Assembly: GCA_031399065.1 (NCBI GenBank) | Contig: JANNOM010000083.1 | Location: forward strand, 4,514 to 68,513 | Reading direction: 5' to 3' | DNA length: 64,000 nt | Source: JADCRZ01 sp031399065 | GTDB taxonomy: Bacteria > Bacteroidota > Bacteroidia > Chitinophagales > Chitinophagaceae | In this document: positions 30,553 to 38,289 of the stretch, piece after piece | Layout of the letters: each line of letters starts with the position of its first letter | Numbering within the stretch: position 1 is the stretch's first letter | Made by a program: the position numbers and the translations under genes | The notes under the pieces: model-generated | Told to the model about the DNA's origin: nothing | Databases searched by the model: none | The model's input: the letters and a program-made list of their open reading frames with translations, nothing else

Positions 30553-32589
30553 TTACTTTTTCATTTCATCCAGTTTTTTCTGCATAATGAACATTTCGTC
30601 GCGCAGGGTAGCCGCCTGCATGAAGTCAAGATCACGTGCCGCTTTTTCCATATCTTTCTTAATTTTAACGATCGCTTTTTCGAGCTGGGGGATAGTCTGG
30701 TAAACAACGTCCTGCTCCTCTGCTGCCTGCGTAACACCACCGCTCTCAATGGCATATACTGAACCCGGATCGTATCCCTTTATATTGAGTACGGAGGTTT
30801 GCTGGAATATCTGTTCTTTGGATTTTACAATAGTAGTGGGTGTAATATGGTGTTCGATATTATAGGCAACCTGTTTTTCGCGGCGCCTGCTGGTTTCATC
30901 GATGGTACGCTGCATGCTTTCCGTCATTTTATCCGCATAAAAAATCACCAGGCCGTTTACGTTCCTAGCTGCCCGGCCGGCGGTTTGTGTAAGCGACTTT
31001 TCGTTGCGGAGAAATCCTTCTTTATCGGCATCCAGAATAGCCACCAGCGATACCTCCGGAAGGTCCAACCCTTCTCTTAACAGGTTCACGCCTACCAGCA
31101 CATCAATCTCTCCCAGTCGCAACTGTCTTAGTATCTCCACCCGTTCCAGCGTATCCACTTCGCTGTGTATGTATTTTGATTTTATATTGATGCGGTGAAG
31201 GTATTTATCCATTTCTTCCGCCATGCGTTTGGTGAGCGTTGTTACCAGCACCCTGTCGCCCTGGCTGATGCGCTTATCTATTTCGTCCAGCAGATCGTCT
31301 ATCTGGTTTACGCTGGGTCGTATTTCGATGGGCGGGTCCAGCAGTCCGGTAGGCCGCACCACCTGTTCCACTACAATGCCTCCCGTTTTTTCCAATTCAT
31401 AATCTCCGGGTGTGGCCGATACAAAGATGGTCTGATAGAGCATCGACTCAAACTCATGAAAATTCAACGGTCTGTTGTCCAGCGCACTTGGCAGGCGGAA
31501 TCCATAATCTACCAGTATCAGCTTCCTGCTTCTGTCGCCTCCATACATGCCGCTTACCTGTGGAATGGTCTGGTGACTTTCATCTATAACGCATAAAAAA
31601 TCATCTGGAAAATAATCGATCAAACAGAAAGGCCTGGTGCCCGGGTAACGGCGGTCGAAGAAGCGGGAGTAGTTTTCCACTCCATTGCAATAACCCAGCT
31701 CACGTATCATTTCCACATCGTAATTCACTCTTTCAGACAGGCGTTGGGCTTCTATATATTTGCCTTCCCTTTTAAAATATTCCACCTGTTCGTTACATTC
31801 ATCCTGTATTTCACCGAGTACCTGTTGAATCATGTCTTTAGGTGCCAGATATAGATTGGCGGGAAAGATGGCGGCATCCTCCAGCATGTCTATCCGCTTA
31901 TTGGTAGTAACGTCCAGTCGCTCTATGGATTCTATTTCATCACCAAAAAAAGTAATACGGTATCCGAAATCCACATAGGGAAGATTGATATCTATCGTAT
32001 CTCCTTTAACCCTGAAGTTGCCCCGGTTAAAATCTATGGTAGATCGCGAGTATAAAGAGTTGACCAATGCATGTAAGAAACCCTGCCGGGAAATTTTCTG
32101 GCGCTGCTGTATACGGATAATGCCGTTTTCAAATTCCGCCGGATTACCGATGCCATATATACAGCTTACACTTGCAACGACGATGATATCTCTTCGTCCG
32201 CTTAACAGTTGAGTGGTAGCCTGCAATCGCAATTTATCCAACTCTTCATTAATAGAAAGATCCTTCTCTATGTACGTATCGCTTACCGGCATGTAAGCTT
32301 CCGGTTGGTAATAGTCATAGTAAGACACAAAATACCCAACGGCATTATCCGGAAAGAACTGTTTAAACTCACCGTATAGCTGAGCGACCAACGTTTTATT
32401 ATGTGTTAATACCAGTGTAGGTCGTTGTACATTCTGGATTACATTGGCGATCGTGAACGTTTTACCAGAACCGGTAACTCCTAACAATGTCTGGTTCGGT
32501 TCTCCTTCTAACAGCCCGTTGGTCAGTTTCCTGATGGCTTCCGGCTGATCACCAGCGGGTGTATATGTAGAGTTTATTCTGAATGGCAT
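30553..32589 (-). CDS. uvrB: Excinuclease ABC subunit B
   Basis: 678 residues with Walker A (LLGVTGSGKTFTIANVI), the damage-binding beta-hairpin (SYYDYYQPEAYMPVSDTYIE), the DESH-type box (CVIDESHQTIPQ), helicase motifs (LREGLDLPEVSLVAILD, QTAGRAARN) and the C-terminal UVR motif (EKAARDLDFMQAATLRDEM). It verifies DNA lesions and loads UvrC. It lies 52 bases upstream of polA on the same strand. Confidence 0.98.
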   Translation of the reverse strand: MPFRINSTYTPAGDQPEAIRKLTNGLLEGEPNQTLLGVTGSGKTFTIANVIQNVQRPTLVLTHNKTLVAQLYGEFKQFFPDNAVGYFVSYYDYYQPEAYMPVSDTYIEKDLSINEELDKLRLQATTQLLSGRRDIIVVASVSCIYGIGNPAEFENGIIRIQQRQKISRQGFLHALVNSLYSRSTIDFNRGNFRVKGDTIDINLPYVDFGYRITFFGDEIESIERLDVTTNKRIDMLEDAAIFPANLYLAPKDMIQQVLGEIQDECNEQVEYFKREGKYIEAQRLSERVNYDVEMIRELGYCNGVENYSRFFDRRYPGTRPFCLIDYFPDDFLCVIDESHQTIPQVSGMYGGDRSRKLILVDYGFRLPSALDNRPLNFHEFESMLYQTIFVSATPGDYELEKTGGIVVEQVVRPTGLLDPPIEIRPSVNQIDDLLDEIDKRISQGDRVLVTTLTKRMAEEMDKYLHRINIKSKYIHSEVDTLERVEILRQLRLGEIDVLVGVNLLREGLDLPEVSLVAILDADKEGFLRNEKSLTQTAGRAARNVNGLVIFYADKMTESMQRTIDETSRRREKQVAYNIEHHITPTTIVKSKEQIFQQTSVLNIKGYDPGSVYAIESGGVTQAAEEQDVVYQTIPQLEKAIVKIKKDMEKAARDLDFMQAATLRDEMFIMQKKLDEMKK

Positions 32590-32902
32590 ACGCGTAATTA
32601 CTAAATTTCATTAAAGGTGTTAAATAAATAAACATTATTTATTGTTCAAATAAGTATTGCTTAATTAGTTTTTATACATTAATATTGCAACGGTTTTTCA
32701 TAGGATATTGGATTTTAAAACGGGGTTGAATTTTTATTCTGACCCCTTTTTTATTTTATATACCTCCTGCCACCTATTCTTCACCATATTACGTTATTAT
32801 CTCTGATAGTATTTATACATATTTTGATTATACATTAATAGTATATCTACGATATTATACGGTTATTTATGATAGTTATATACCATAAAGCTGATGATCC
32901 CA
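32590..32902. other. AT-rich gap between uvrB and recA
   Basis: No gene is seen. There is an inverted repeat AATAAATAA-ACA-TTATTTATT (32623-32643) just before uvrB, a hairpin GGGGT/ACCCC with A and T runs (32717-32752) that looks like a terminator though no gene ends there, and a stretch from about 32790 to 32880 made almost only of A and T with repeated TATACATTAATA-type words. Confidence 0.6.
32717..32752. terminator. Orphan terminator-like hairpin
   Basis: GGGGT (32722-32726) pairs with ACCCC (32742-32746), with TTTTTT after it on the plus strand and AAAA before it. Neither neighbour ends here, so it may end a small RNA. Confidence 0.5.
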
Positions 32903-32930
32903 AAAAAGGCCTCCTTTCCAGGAGACCTTT
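32903..32930 (-). terminator. recA terminator
   Basis: AAGGTCTCCT / AGGAGGCCTT hairpin with one mismatch and a six-T run on the minus strand, about 50 bases past the recA stop. Confidence 0.8.
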
Positions 32931-32977
32931 GCGTTTTACTACTAACCCATATAGTGCGAAACAACGCCCTTTATATC

Positions 32978-33979
32978 TTAAGAAGCTGCTGCTTCTGTTA
33001 TTTTAACCCTGATCTTTGTTTCCAGTTCGTTAGCAAGTTCGGGGTTATCGAGCAGCAGTTGCTTTACCGCTTCCCTTCCCTGACCGAGCTTATTGGTATC
33101 ATAGCTGAACCAGCTTCCGCTTTTGGTGATCACTCCCAGTTCCACTCCCATATCGATAATTTCCCCGACTTTACTGATTCCCTCACCGAAAACGATGTCG
33201 AATTCTGCTTGGCGGAAGGGGGGCGCGACTTTATTCTTGACTACTTTCACTTTTACCCTGTTACCGACTGCCTCGTCCCCGTCTTTTATCTGTGCCATGC
33301 GGCGGATGTCCAAACGTACGGACGCGTAAAATTTAAGTGCATTACCGCCGGTGGTGGTTTCCGGGTTTCCGAACATCACCCCTATTTTTTCCCGTAGCTG
33401 GTTGATAAATATGCAGATCGTATTGGTTTTGCTGATAGTGGCTGTAAGTTTCCTCAGGGCCTGGCTCATCAGCCTGGCGTGAAGCCCCATTTTACTGTCA
33501 CCCATTTCACCTTCCAGCTCACTTTTAGGCACCAGGGCCGCTACGGAGTCGATTACCAGCACATCTATTGCTCCAGACAATATCAACCTATCTGCTATTT
33601 CAAGCCCCTGTTCGCCGTAATCCGGCTGAGAAATCAGCAGGTTGTCCACATCCACCCCTAGCTTTTTAGCATATGCACTGTCGAATGCATGTTCTGCATC
33701 TACAATGGCACACATGCCTCCTTTTTTCGGAGCTTCGGCTATTACGTGTATGGCTATGGTGGTTTTACCAGATGACTCCGGTCCGTATATTTCCACGATC
33801 CGGCCTTTGGGAAGGCCCCCGATGCCCAACGCTACGTCCAGGCCGATAGACCCCGTAGAAATAACTTCCTGAGGCTCCTGGGAGCGTTCATTCATCATCA
33901 TAACACTTCCCTTCCCGTAATCCTTATCTATCTTGTCGATGGTTAATTTAAGTGCTTTGAGTTTTTCTACGTTTGACAT
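32978..33979 (-). CDS. recA: Recombinase RecA
   Basis: 333 residues with Walker A (GPESSGKTTIAIH, residues 66-73), MMNERSQ and STGSIGLDVALGIGGLPKGR, Walker B (DVLVIDSVAALVPKSELEGE), loop L2 with NQLREKIGVMFGNPETTTGG, and a short C-terminal domain ending in ITEAAAS. It forms filaments on single-stranded DNA for recombination repair. A TATGTTTG box about 150 bases upstream may be its promoter. Confidence 0.99.
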   Translation of the reverse strand: MSNVEKLKALKLTIDKIDKDYGKGSVMMMNERSQEPQEVISTGSIGLDVALGIGGLPKGRIVEIYGPESSGKTTIAIHVIAEAPKKGGMCAIVDAEHAFDSAYAKKLGVDVDNLLISQPDYGEQGLEIADRLILSGAIDVLVIDSVAALVPKSELEGEMGDSKMGLHARLMSQALRKLTATISKTNTICIFINQLREKIGVMFGNPETTTGGNALKFYASVRLDIRRMAQIKDGDEAVGNRVKVKVVKNKVAPPFRQAEFDIVFGEGISKVGEIIDMGVELGVITKSGSWFSYDTNKLGQGREAVKQLLLDNPELANELETKIRVKITEAAAS

Positions 33980-34126
33980 TTCTTTTTATTTATGATGCTT
34001 ATTTAATTCCAAATGTATCAATTAGACAAAGTTATAATAAATAATTTATGCACACTAATTATTTTAGCAATAGATCGCTAATTTATTTGGTTTCAGGTGT
34101 TGTTATTTATGTTCCTGATAACAATG

Positions 34127-34134
34127 CAAACATA
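34127..34134 (-). promoter_or_regulatory. TAnnTTTG -7 element, probable recA promoter
   Basis: On the minus strand the box reads TATGTTTG. It would give recA a leader of roughly 140 bases. No LexA-like site was recognised. Confidence 0.5.
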
Positions 34135-34151
34135 GTAGTATAAATGCTGGC

Positions 34152-34176
34152 AAAAAGGGTGATTTCACCCTTTTTT
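34152..34176. terminator. Perfect hairpin with T-run, no gene assigned
   Basis: AAAAAGGGTGA (34152-34162) pairs with TCACCCTTTTT (34165-34175), then T. On the plus strand nothing is annotated between the recA start and this hairpin, so it may close a small RNA, or simply insulate recA from the genes to the right. Confidence 0.65.
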
Positions 34177-34297
34177 GAGGAATGAAATCACCATTACACG
34201 TTATTAGAAATTTTACCCGCAAGCAAAAACCTGATGGCAGGAAAGTTGAATACGTGTGTGGATACAACAAGAAATCAATCATTCAAAACATTCTATT

Positions 34298-34513
34298 ATG
34301 AAACAGTTATTATTAAGCTCATTGGTAATCGCGGCTATGTACGCATGTAATAATCCTAATTCTTCCACGGACGCGGGTGCGGATAGCACATCGTCCATGG
34401 AAACAACTCCTCCTTCCAACAGGCCGGGCACAATGGAGTCAGACAGTAGCACCATGTTACCGTCCGACACTTCTTCCACTACAGATACGAGTTCGATGAT
34501 GAACCGCCCTTAA
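34298..34513 (+). CDS. Small Ser/Thr-rich lipoprotein
   Basis: 71 residues. From the Met at 34298 there is a signal peptide (KQLLLSSLVIAAMYAC) with lipobox MYAC, then only Ser, Thr, Asp, Pro, Met and Asn-rich sequence (SSMETTPPSNRPG, DTSSTTDTSSMMNRP). No domain can be recognised. Mature protein is disordered and surface or periplasm anchored. The longer open frame (from 34256) lacks a clean signal sequence. Confidence 0.75.
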   Translation: MKQLLLSSLVIAAMYACNNPNSSTDAGADSTSSMETTPPSNRPGTMESDSSTMLPSDTSSTTDTSSMMNRP

Positions 34514-34600
34514 AGTAGTGTTGGCAAACAAGGTAATCGTACTGGCAATATGAGTCAATAGGAGTATATTTGTTACCCTATTAACACATAAATGTAAAAT

Positions 34601-35467
34601 ATGAAACAACATTTTCTTTGGCTGGGCATATTGTCAGTATCTCTTTTTTCCTGCGTAAGCAGCAAAAAGTTTAAAGCGGAACAGGAAAGGTACGCAGCAC
34701 TAAACACTACCTACCTTCAATTACAGGAAAGCCTTAAAAGTTGCCAGGACTCTTCCGTTGAAAACGCCCGTAAAAAAGCAGGTTTGATGGCCGATATCGA
34801 TAACCTCAACAAGCAAATGGAGTTTATGCGGCAGAACAACACGCAGGCTCTTAAGCAACTGGAGGATTTATCTGTTATATCCAGCACACAGGCTGAAAGC
34901 ATCAAGAAGTCGATGGAAAATATAGGAGCCAAAGACAATTACATCCAAACACTTCAACAGCAAATGGCTCAAAAGGATTCACTGAACATGGCATTAGTGA
35001 TGAATCTTAAAGGTGCTATCGGCAACCTGGACGATAAAGACATCAATATTAAAGTAGATAAAGGCGTAGTTTATATCGACATTTCTGATAAACTGCTTTT
35101 CACCACCGGCAAATATGAAGTAACGGAACAGGCAAATACAGTACTGGGGAAAGTAGCGGCCGTACTCAAGAACCAGCCGGATATAGAATTTATGGTAGAA
35201 GGGCATACAGATAATGTAGCCTATAAGGGAGGCGGAGTTTTGGTGGATAACTGGGACCTGAGTGTGAAGCGCGCTACTTCCATAGTAAGGATATTGCAGA
35301 ATAAATATGGCCTCGACCCGGCTAAAATGTCGGCGGCAGGACGCAGCGAATTCAAGCCTGTTGAAGATAATAGCACCAAGGAAGGCAAAGCTGCCAATAG
35401 AAGAACAAGGATAGTTATTTTACCGCAGCTTGATCAATTCTTTAAATTGCTGGAAACGAAGAAATAA
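34601..35467 (+). CDS. OmpA-family lipoprotein (peptidoglycan-binding)
   Basis: 288 residues: lipobox FSC (Cys18), a coiled-coil region (about 25-130, KAEQERYAALNTTYLQLQES and similar), then an OmpA-like domain with ISDKLLFTTGKYEVTEQANT, VEGHTDNVAY and NWDLSVKRATSIVRILQ, ending in KAANRRTRIVILP. It is expected to tether the outer membrane to the cell wall. An insert KGGGVLVD between the two OmpA motifs is slightly longer than usual. Confidence 0.94.
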   Translation: MKQHFLWLGILSVSLFSCVSSKKFKAEQERYAALNTTYLQLQESLKSCQDSSVENARKKAGLMADIDNLNKQMEFMRQNNTQALKQLEDLSVISSTQAESIKKSMENIGAKDNYIQTLQQQMAQKDSLNMALVMNLKGAIGNLDDKDINIKVDKGVVYIDISDKLLFTTGKYEVTEQANTVLGKVAAVLKNQPDIEFMVEGHTDNVAYKGGGVLVDNWDLSVKRATSIVRILQNKYGLDPAKMSAAGRSEFKPVEDNSTKEGKAANRRTRIVILPQLDQFFKLLETKK

Positions 35468-35481
35468 ATGAATTTATTTGC

Positions 35482-35516
35482 AAGGAAGCCATTCACAAAT
35501 TGTGAATGGCTTCCTT
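35482..35516. terminator. Long perfect bidirectional terminator
   Basis: A 17-bp arm starting AAGGAAGCCATTCAC and its exact complement are separated by one base, so the hairpin is nearly a perfect palindrome of 35 bases. It lies between the convergent OmpA and MarR genes. Confidence 0.88.
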
Positions 35517-35535
35517 ATGTCAGAGCCTTTTAATG

Positions 35536-35985
35536 TCAATATTTTCGGATCTTATCCAGCAGCTGATTCAATATTTTTGCTTCCTCTTCGGTAATGTTCT
35601 GCATAATATGATCCATAGCCTCCTGGTGTTTATCCATCTCTTCCAGCAGCCTCTGACCTTTATCGGTGATTACCACATCTACCAGTCGTTTATCCTGGTC
35701 GCAGGGTGTTTTTTTAACGAGGTCTTTTAGTATAAGCCGGTCTACTATCCTGCTGGTATCACTCATTTTGTCCAGCATCCGCTGCCTTATCTGGAGGGTA
35801 GACAATGGCTTTCCCGCTCCCCGGAGAATACGTAATATATTAAACTGCTGGCTGGTGATATCGAGCGGGTCAAACAGTTTTTTCATCTGTTCGTTCAGCC
35901 AGTTGCAGGTGTAAATAAGATTGATGGATGATTTCTGGTATTCGTTGCGGAACCTGGTCTGGCTAATGTCTTTTTCTATACTCAT
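35536..35985 (-). CDS. MarR-family transcriptional regulator
   Basis: 149 residues with the winged helix in TSQQFNILRILRGAGKPLST, LQIRQRMLDKMSDTSRIVDR and the wing KTPCDQDKRLVDVVITDKGQ. A single Cys sits in the wing, a place where some MarR proteins sense oxidants. It is transcribed alone, between an OmpA lipoprotein and a radical SAM gene; target genes are not evident. Confidence 0.92.
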   Translation of the reverse strand: MSIEKDISQTRFRNEYQKSSINLIYTCNWLNEQMKKLFDPLDITSQQFNILRILRGAGKPLSTLQIRQRMLDKMSDTSRIVDRLILKDLVKKTPCDQDKRLVDVVITDKGQRLLEEMDKHQEAMDHIMQNITEEEAKILNQLLDKIRKY

Positions 35986-36025
35986 GGAGCGGAAACGTTT
36001 TGGTTAAAGTAGTAAAATGCCACAA

Positions 36026-37057
36026 CTATTCACTCCATACTTTGGTGCCTTCGCTACAGTTGGCACAAATATCTATATTTTTTCTGCTTTTAAGCATTTG
36101 TTTACGGAAATTGATATAATCGTTATTATGCCATATTTCTTTAAATGGCATCCCTTTCAGATCACCTAGTTTATGCTGAGCATCTTTATCGAAGCAGCAA
36201 GGTACCACCAACCCATCCCAGGTAATAACAGTGGCATGCCACAATCTCCAGCAATGATTTTGTAACCCGTTTTTAAAATAGTTTTCGCCGTTCTTATTTT
36301 TTTGATAGCGGCTGTATTTGCTGATAGTTGGTACCAACTGATTGGGGTCGTTTTCATAATCATAAATCTGCGCTGTTTTAAGCCACACATCATCAACCCC
36401 CGTTTCCCGGGCAAGACGTTTTACATCTTCCACCTGGTGTTCGTTTGGCCTAACCACTAAAAACTGGAAAACGACGAAAGGCGTTTTGCTATTCAGCTCT
36501 TTTTTCCATTTCACAATATTACGGGCACCTTCCAGCACCTTGTTAAGCTGCCCGCCTATTCTGTATTGCTGGTAAACATCCTGGGTGGTGCCGTCTATGG
36601 AAATAATAAGCCTGTCGAGGCCACTTTCCACCGTGAGGCGGGCATTGGTGTCGTTGAGGTAATGGGCATTGGTGGAAGTGGCCGTATATATGCCTTTAGC
36701 GGAAGCATAGGTAACCATTTCAAGGAAACCAGGATTAAGATAGGGCTCTCCCTGGAAGTAAAAAACGAGGTATAGTAAATCTCTATGTAACTGGTCTATG
36801 GTATCCCTGAAAAAATCTTTCTGCAACATGCCCGTAGGGCGTGTAAAAGCGCGAAGGCCGCTGGGGCATTCAGGGCAGCGCAGGTTGCAGGAAGTAGTAG
36901 GTTCAAAAGAAATGGAAATAGGAAATCCCCATTGTACCGGTTTGCGCGTCCACTTACTGATATAAAAACTTAGTAACACCCTGCCCGCATTCTGCATTCT
37001 GCGGAAGGTAAGTTTAGACAGTAAGTTAATAGTATCGTTATGATGAAACCTGGCCAT
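36026..37057 (-). CDS. Radical SAM/SPASM domain protein
   Basis: 343 residues. The 4Fe-4S site is SCNLRCPECPSG (Cys57, Cys61, Cys64), followed by YFQGEPYLNPGFLEMV and the SPASM end with CCFDKDAQHKLGDLKG and DICANCSEG. The SAM-binding LISIDG-type segment is present. This group includes peptide and cofactor maturases; no small precursor peptide gene is adjacent. Substrate unknown. Confidence 0.92.
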   Translation of the reverse strand: MARFHHNDTINLLSKLTFRRMQNAGRVLLSFYISKWTRKPVQWGFPISISFEPTTSCNLRCPECPSGLRAFTRPTGMLQKDFFRDTIDQLHRDLLYLVFYFQGEPYLNPGFLEMVTYASAKGIYTATSTNAHYLNDTNARLTVESGLDRLIISIDGTTQDVYQQYRIGGQLNKVLEGARNIVKWKKELNSKTPFVVFQFLVVRPNEHQVEDVKRLARETGVDDVWLKTAQIYDYENDPNQLVPTISKYSRYQKNKNGENYFKNGLQNHCWRLWHATVITWDGLVVPCCFDKDAQHKLGDLKGMPFKEIWHNNDYINFRKQMLKSRKNIDICANCSEGTKVWSE

Positions 37058-37087
37058 AGTTAAGGTAAAATTAAGCTAAACCACAGT

Positions 37088-37095
37088 TATATTTG
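37088..37095 (+). promoter_or_regulatory. TAnnTTTG -7 element of the GH25 gene
   Basis: TATATTTG ends four bases before the ATG at 37100. Confidence 0.6.
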
Positions 37096-37099
37096 CAGA

Positions 37100-37855
37100 A
37101 TGGTGCAACGGAAAAGAAAATCACGGTTTATCGTTTTTGTACTACTCCCTGCATTTATAGTTGCCGCCGGCTGGTGGGTATGGGTAAGAGAAAGACCTCA
37201 ATTTGTACATTATCCTGAATTCGGAATCGAACTCCCTTCAAACTATAGCATCCATGGTATTGATGTAAGCAAGTACCAGCAGTTTATCGACTGGGAATCT
37301 GTAAAAGAAATGGAAGTGGGCGGGGTGCATATCAGTTTTGCCTTTATAAAAGCGACGGAAGGGCTGGGAAATGTAGACAGGCATTTTAAACGGAACTGGA
37401 GAAAGGCGAAAGATGCAGGGTTACCGCGGGGGGCTTATCATTTTCTCCTGGCTACCAAAAGCGGTAAAATGCAGGCGGAGAATTTTATCTCGCGCGTAGA
37501 GCTGGAGCCGGGTGATCTTCCACCGGTAATAGACGTAGAGCAGGCGTATGGTGTGGCACCGCAAAAATTAATAAAGCAGGTAAAAGAATTTGCAGATGCG
37601 CTGGAATACTATTACGATGTGAAGCCCATCATTTATACGAACGTAAGCTTTTACAACCGCTATCTGAAGGAGGATTTTAAAGAATATCCCCTATGGGTGG
37701 CCCACTATCTTCAGAAGGAACGACCCCGCATAAAAAGAGATTGGCTGTTCTGGCAGCATAGCGAAACGGGAAGGGTAAATGGCATCTTAAGCCAGGTTGA
37801 CTTTAACGTGTTTAACGGTGATTCTGCCGAATTCCGGAGCCTGCTGATGAATTAA
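37100..37855 (+). CDS. GH25 lysozyme family protein
   Basis: 251 residues: an N-terminal membrane anchor after KRKSR, then a GH25 barrel with GIDVSKYQ (Asp55), FAFIKATEG (Glu88) and the catalytic PPVIDVEQ (Asp145, Glu147), and FWQHSETGRVNGI near the end. GH25 enzymes cleave the beta-1,4 bond between MurNAc and GlcNAc. It ends one base before the convergent next gene. Confidence 0.94.
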   Translation: MVQRKRKSRFIVFVLLPAFIVAAGWWVWVRERPQFVHYPEFGIELPSNYSIHGIDVSKYQQFIDWESVKEMEVGGVHISFAFIKATEGLGNVDRHFKRNWRKAKDAGLPRGAYHFLLATKSGKMQAENFISRVELEPGDLPPVIDVEQAYGVAPQKLIKQVKEFADALEYYYDVKPIIYTNVSFYNRYLKEDFKEYPLWVAHYLQKERPRIKRDWLFWQHSETGRVNGILSQVDFNVFNGDSAEFRSLLMN

Positions 37856-37856
37856 G

Positions 37857-38279
37857 CTAACTACTATGATCAGATACGATAAGCCATTTTCCATTTATTT
37901 TCCGGAAAAGCAACGTATAGTGACCGCCTATATCTCCTGCATCCCTTTTCAGGAACCATTTGCCTAATACGAAGTAATGATCCGCAGAAAGTCTTTTTAT
38001 CTGTAGAATGTCGAAAAACAGGCTTCCCATTTTATCTTTACCAGGATACCCTTTTTTATAATTTTCCAGCGTGTTGGTATATCCGTAAGTAACCCCGCTT
38101 TGTCCTACAAACATCAGTGAATCGTTGTTCCAGTAGCCCACCATAAATGCTTCCAGGTCGCCTTTGTTCCAGGCTTCGGATTGACTGGCAAGGGTACGGC
38201 GGATTTCCTCCTGGTCTTTGTCCTGAGCGTTCAGCAGGCCGCATATCATGAAGCAAAAACAGGTGAGCAGTAGTTTCAT
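37857..38279 (-). CDS. Secreted SnoaL/NTF2-like (DUF4440-type) protein
   Basis: 140 residues from the Met at 38279, which begins a signal peptide (KLLLTCFCFMICGLLNAQ). The fold is shown by EIRRTLASQSEAWNKGDLEA, the hydrophobic pocket strands, and the end HYTLLFRKINGKWLIVSDHS typical of DUF4440/nuclear transport factor 2-like proteins. Function unknown; many are periplasmic ligand-binding or stress proteins. Confidence 0.86.
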   Translation of the reverse strand: MKLLLTCFCFMICGLLNAQDKDQEEIRRTLASQSEAWNKGDLEAFMVGYWNNDSLMFVGQSGVTYGYTNTLENYKKGYPGKDKMGSLFFDILQIKRLSADHYFVLGKWFLKRDAGDIGGHYTLLFRKINGKWLIVSDHSS

Positions 38280-38289
38280 AAAAATATTT

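Noticed and set aside
32623..32643. LexA-type operator before uvrB
   Set aside because: The inverted repeat is nearly pure A/T and no matching copy is seen before recA, so a shared SOS site is not supported.
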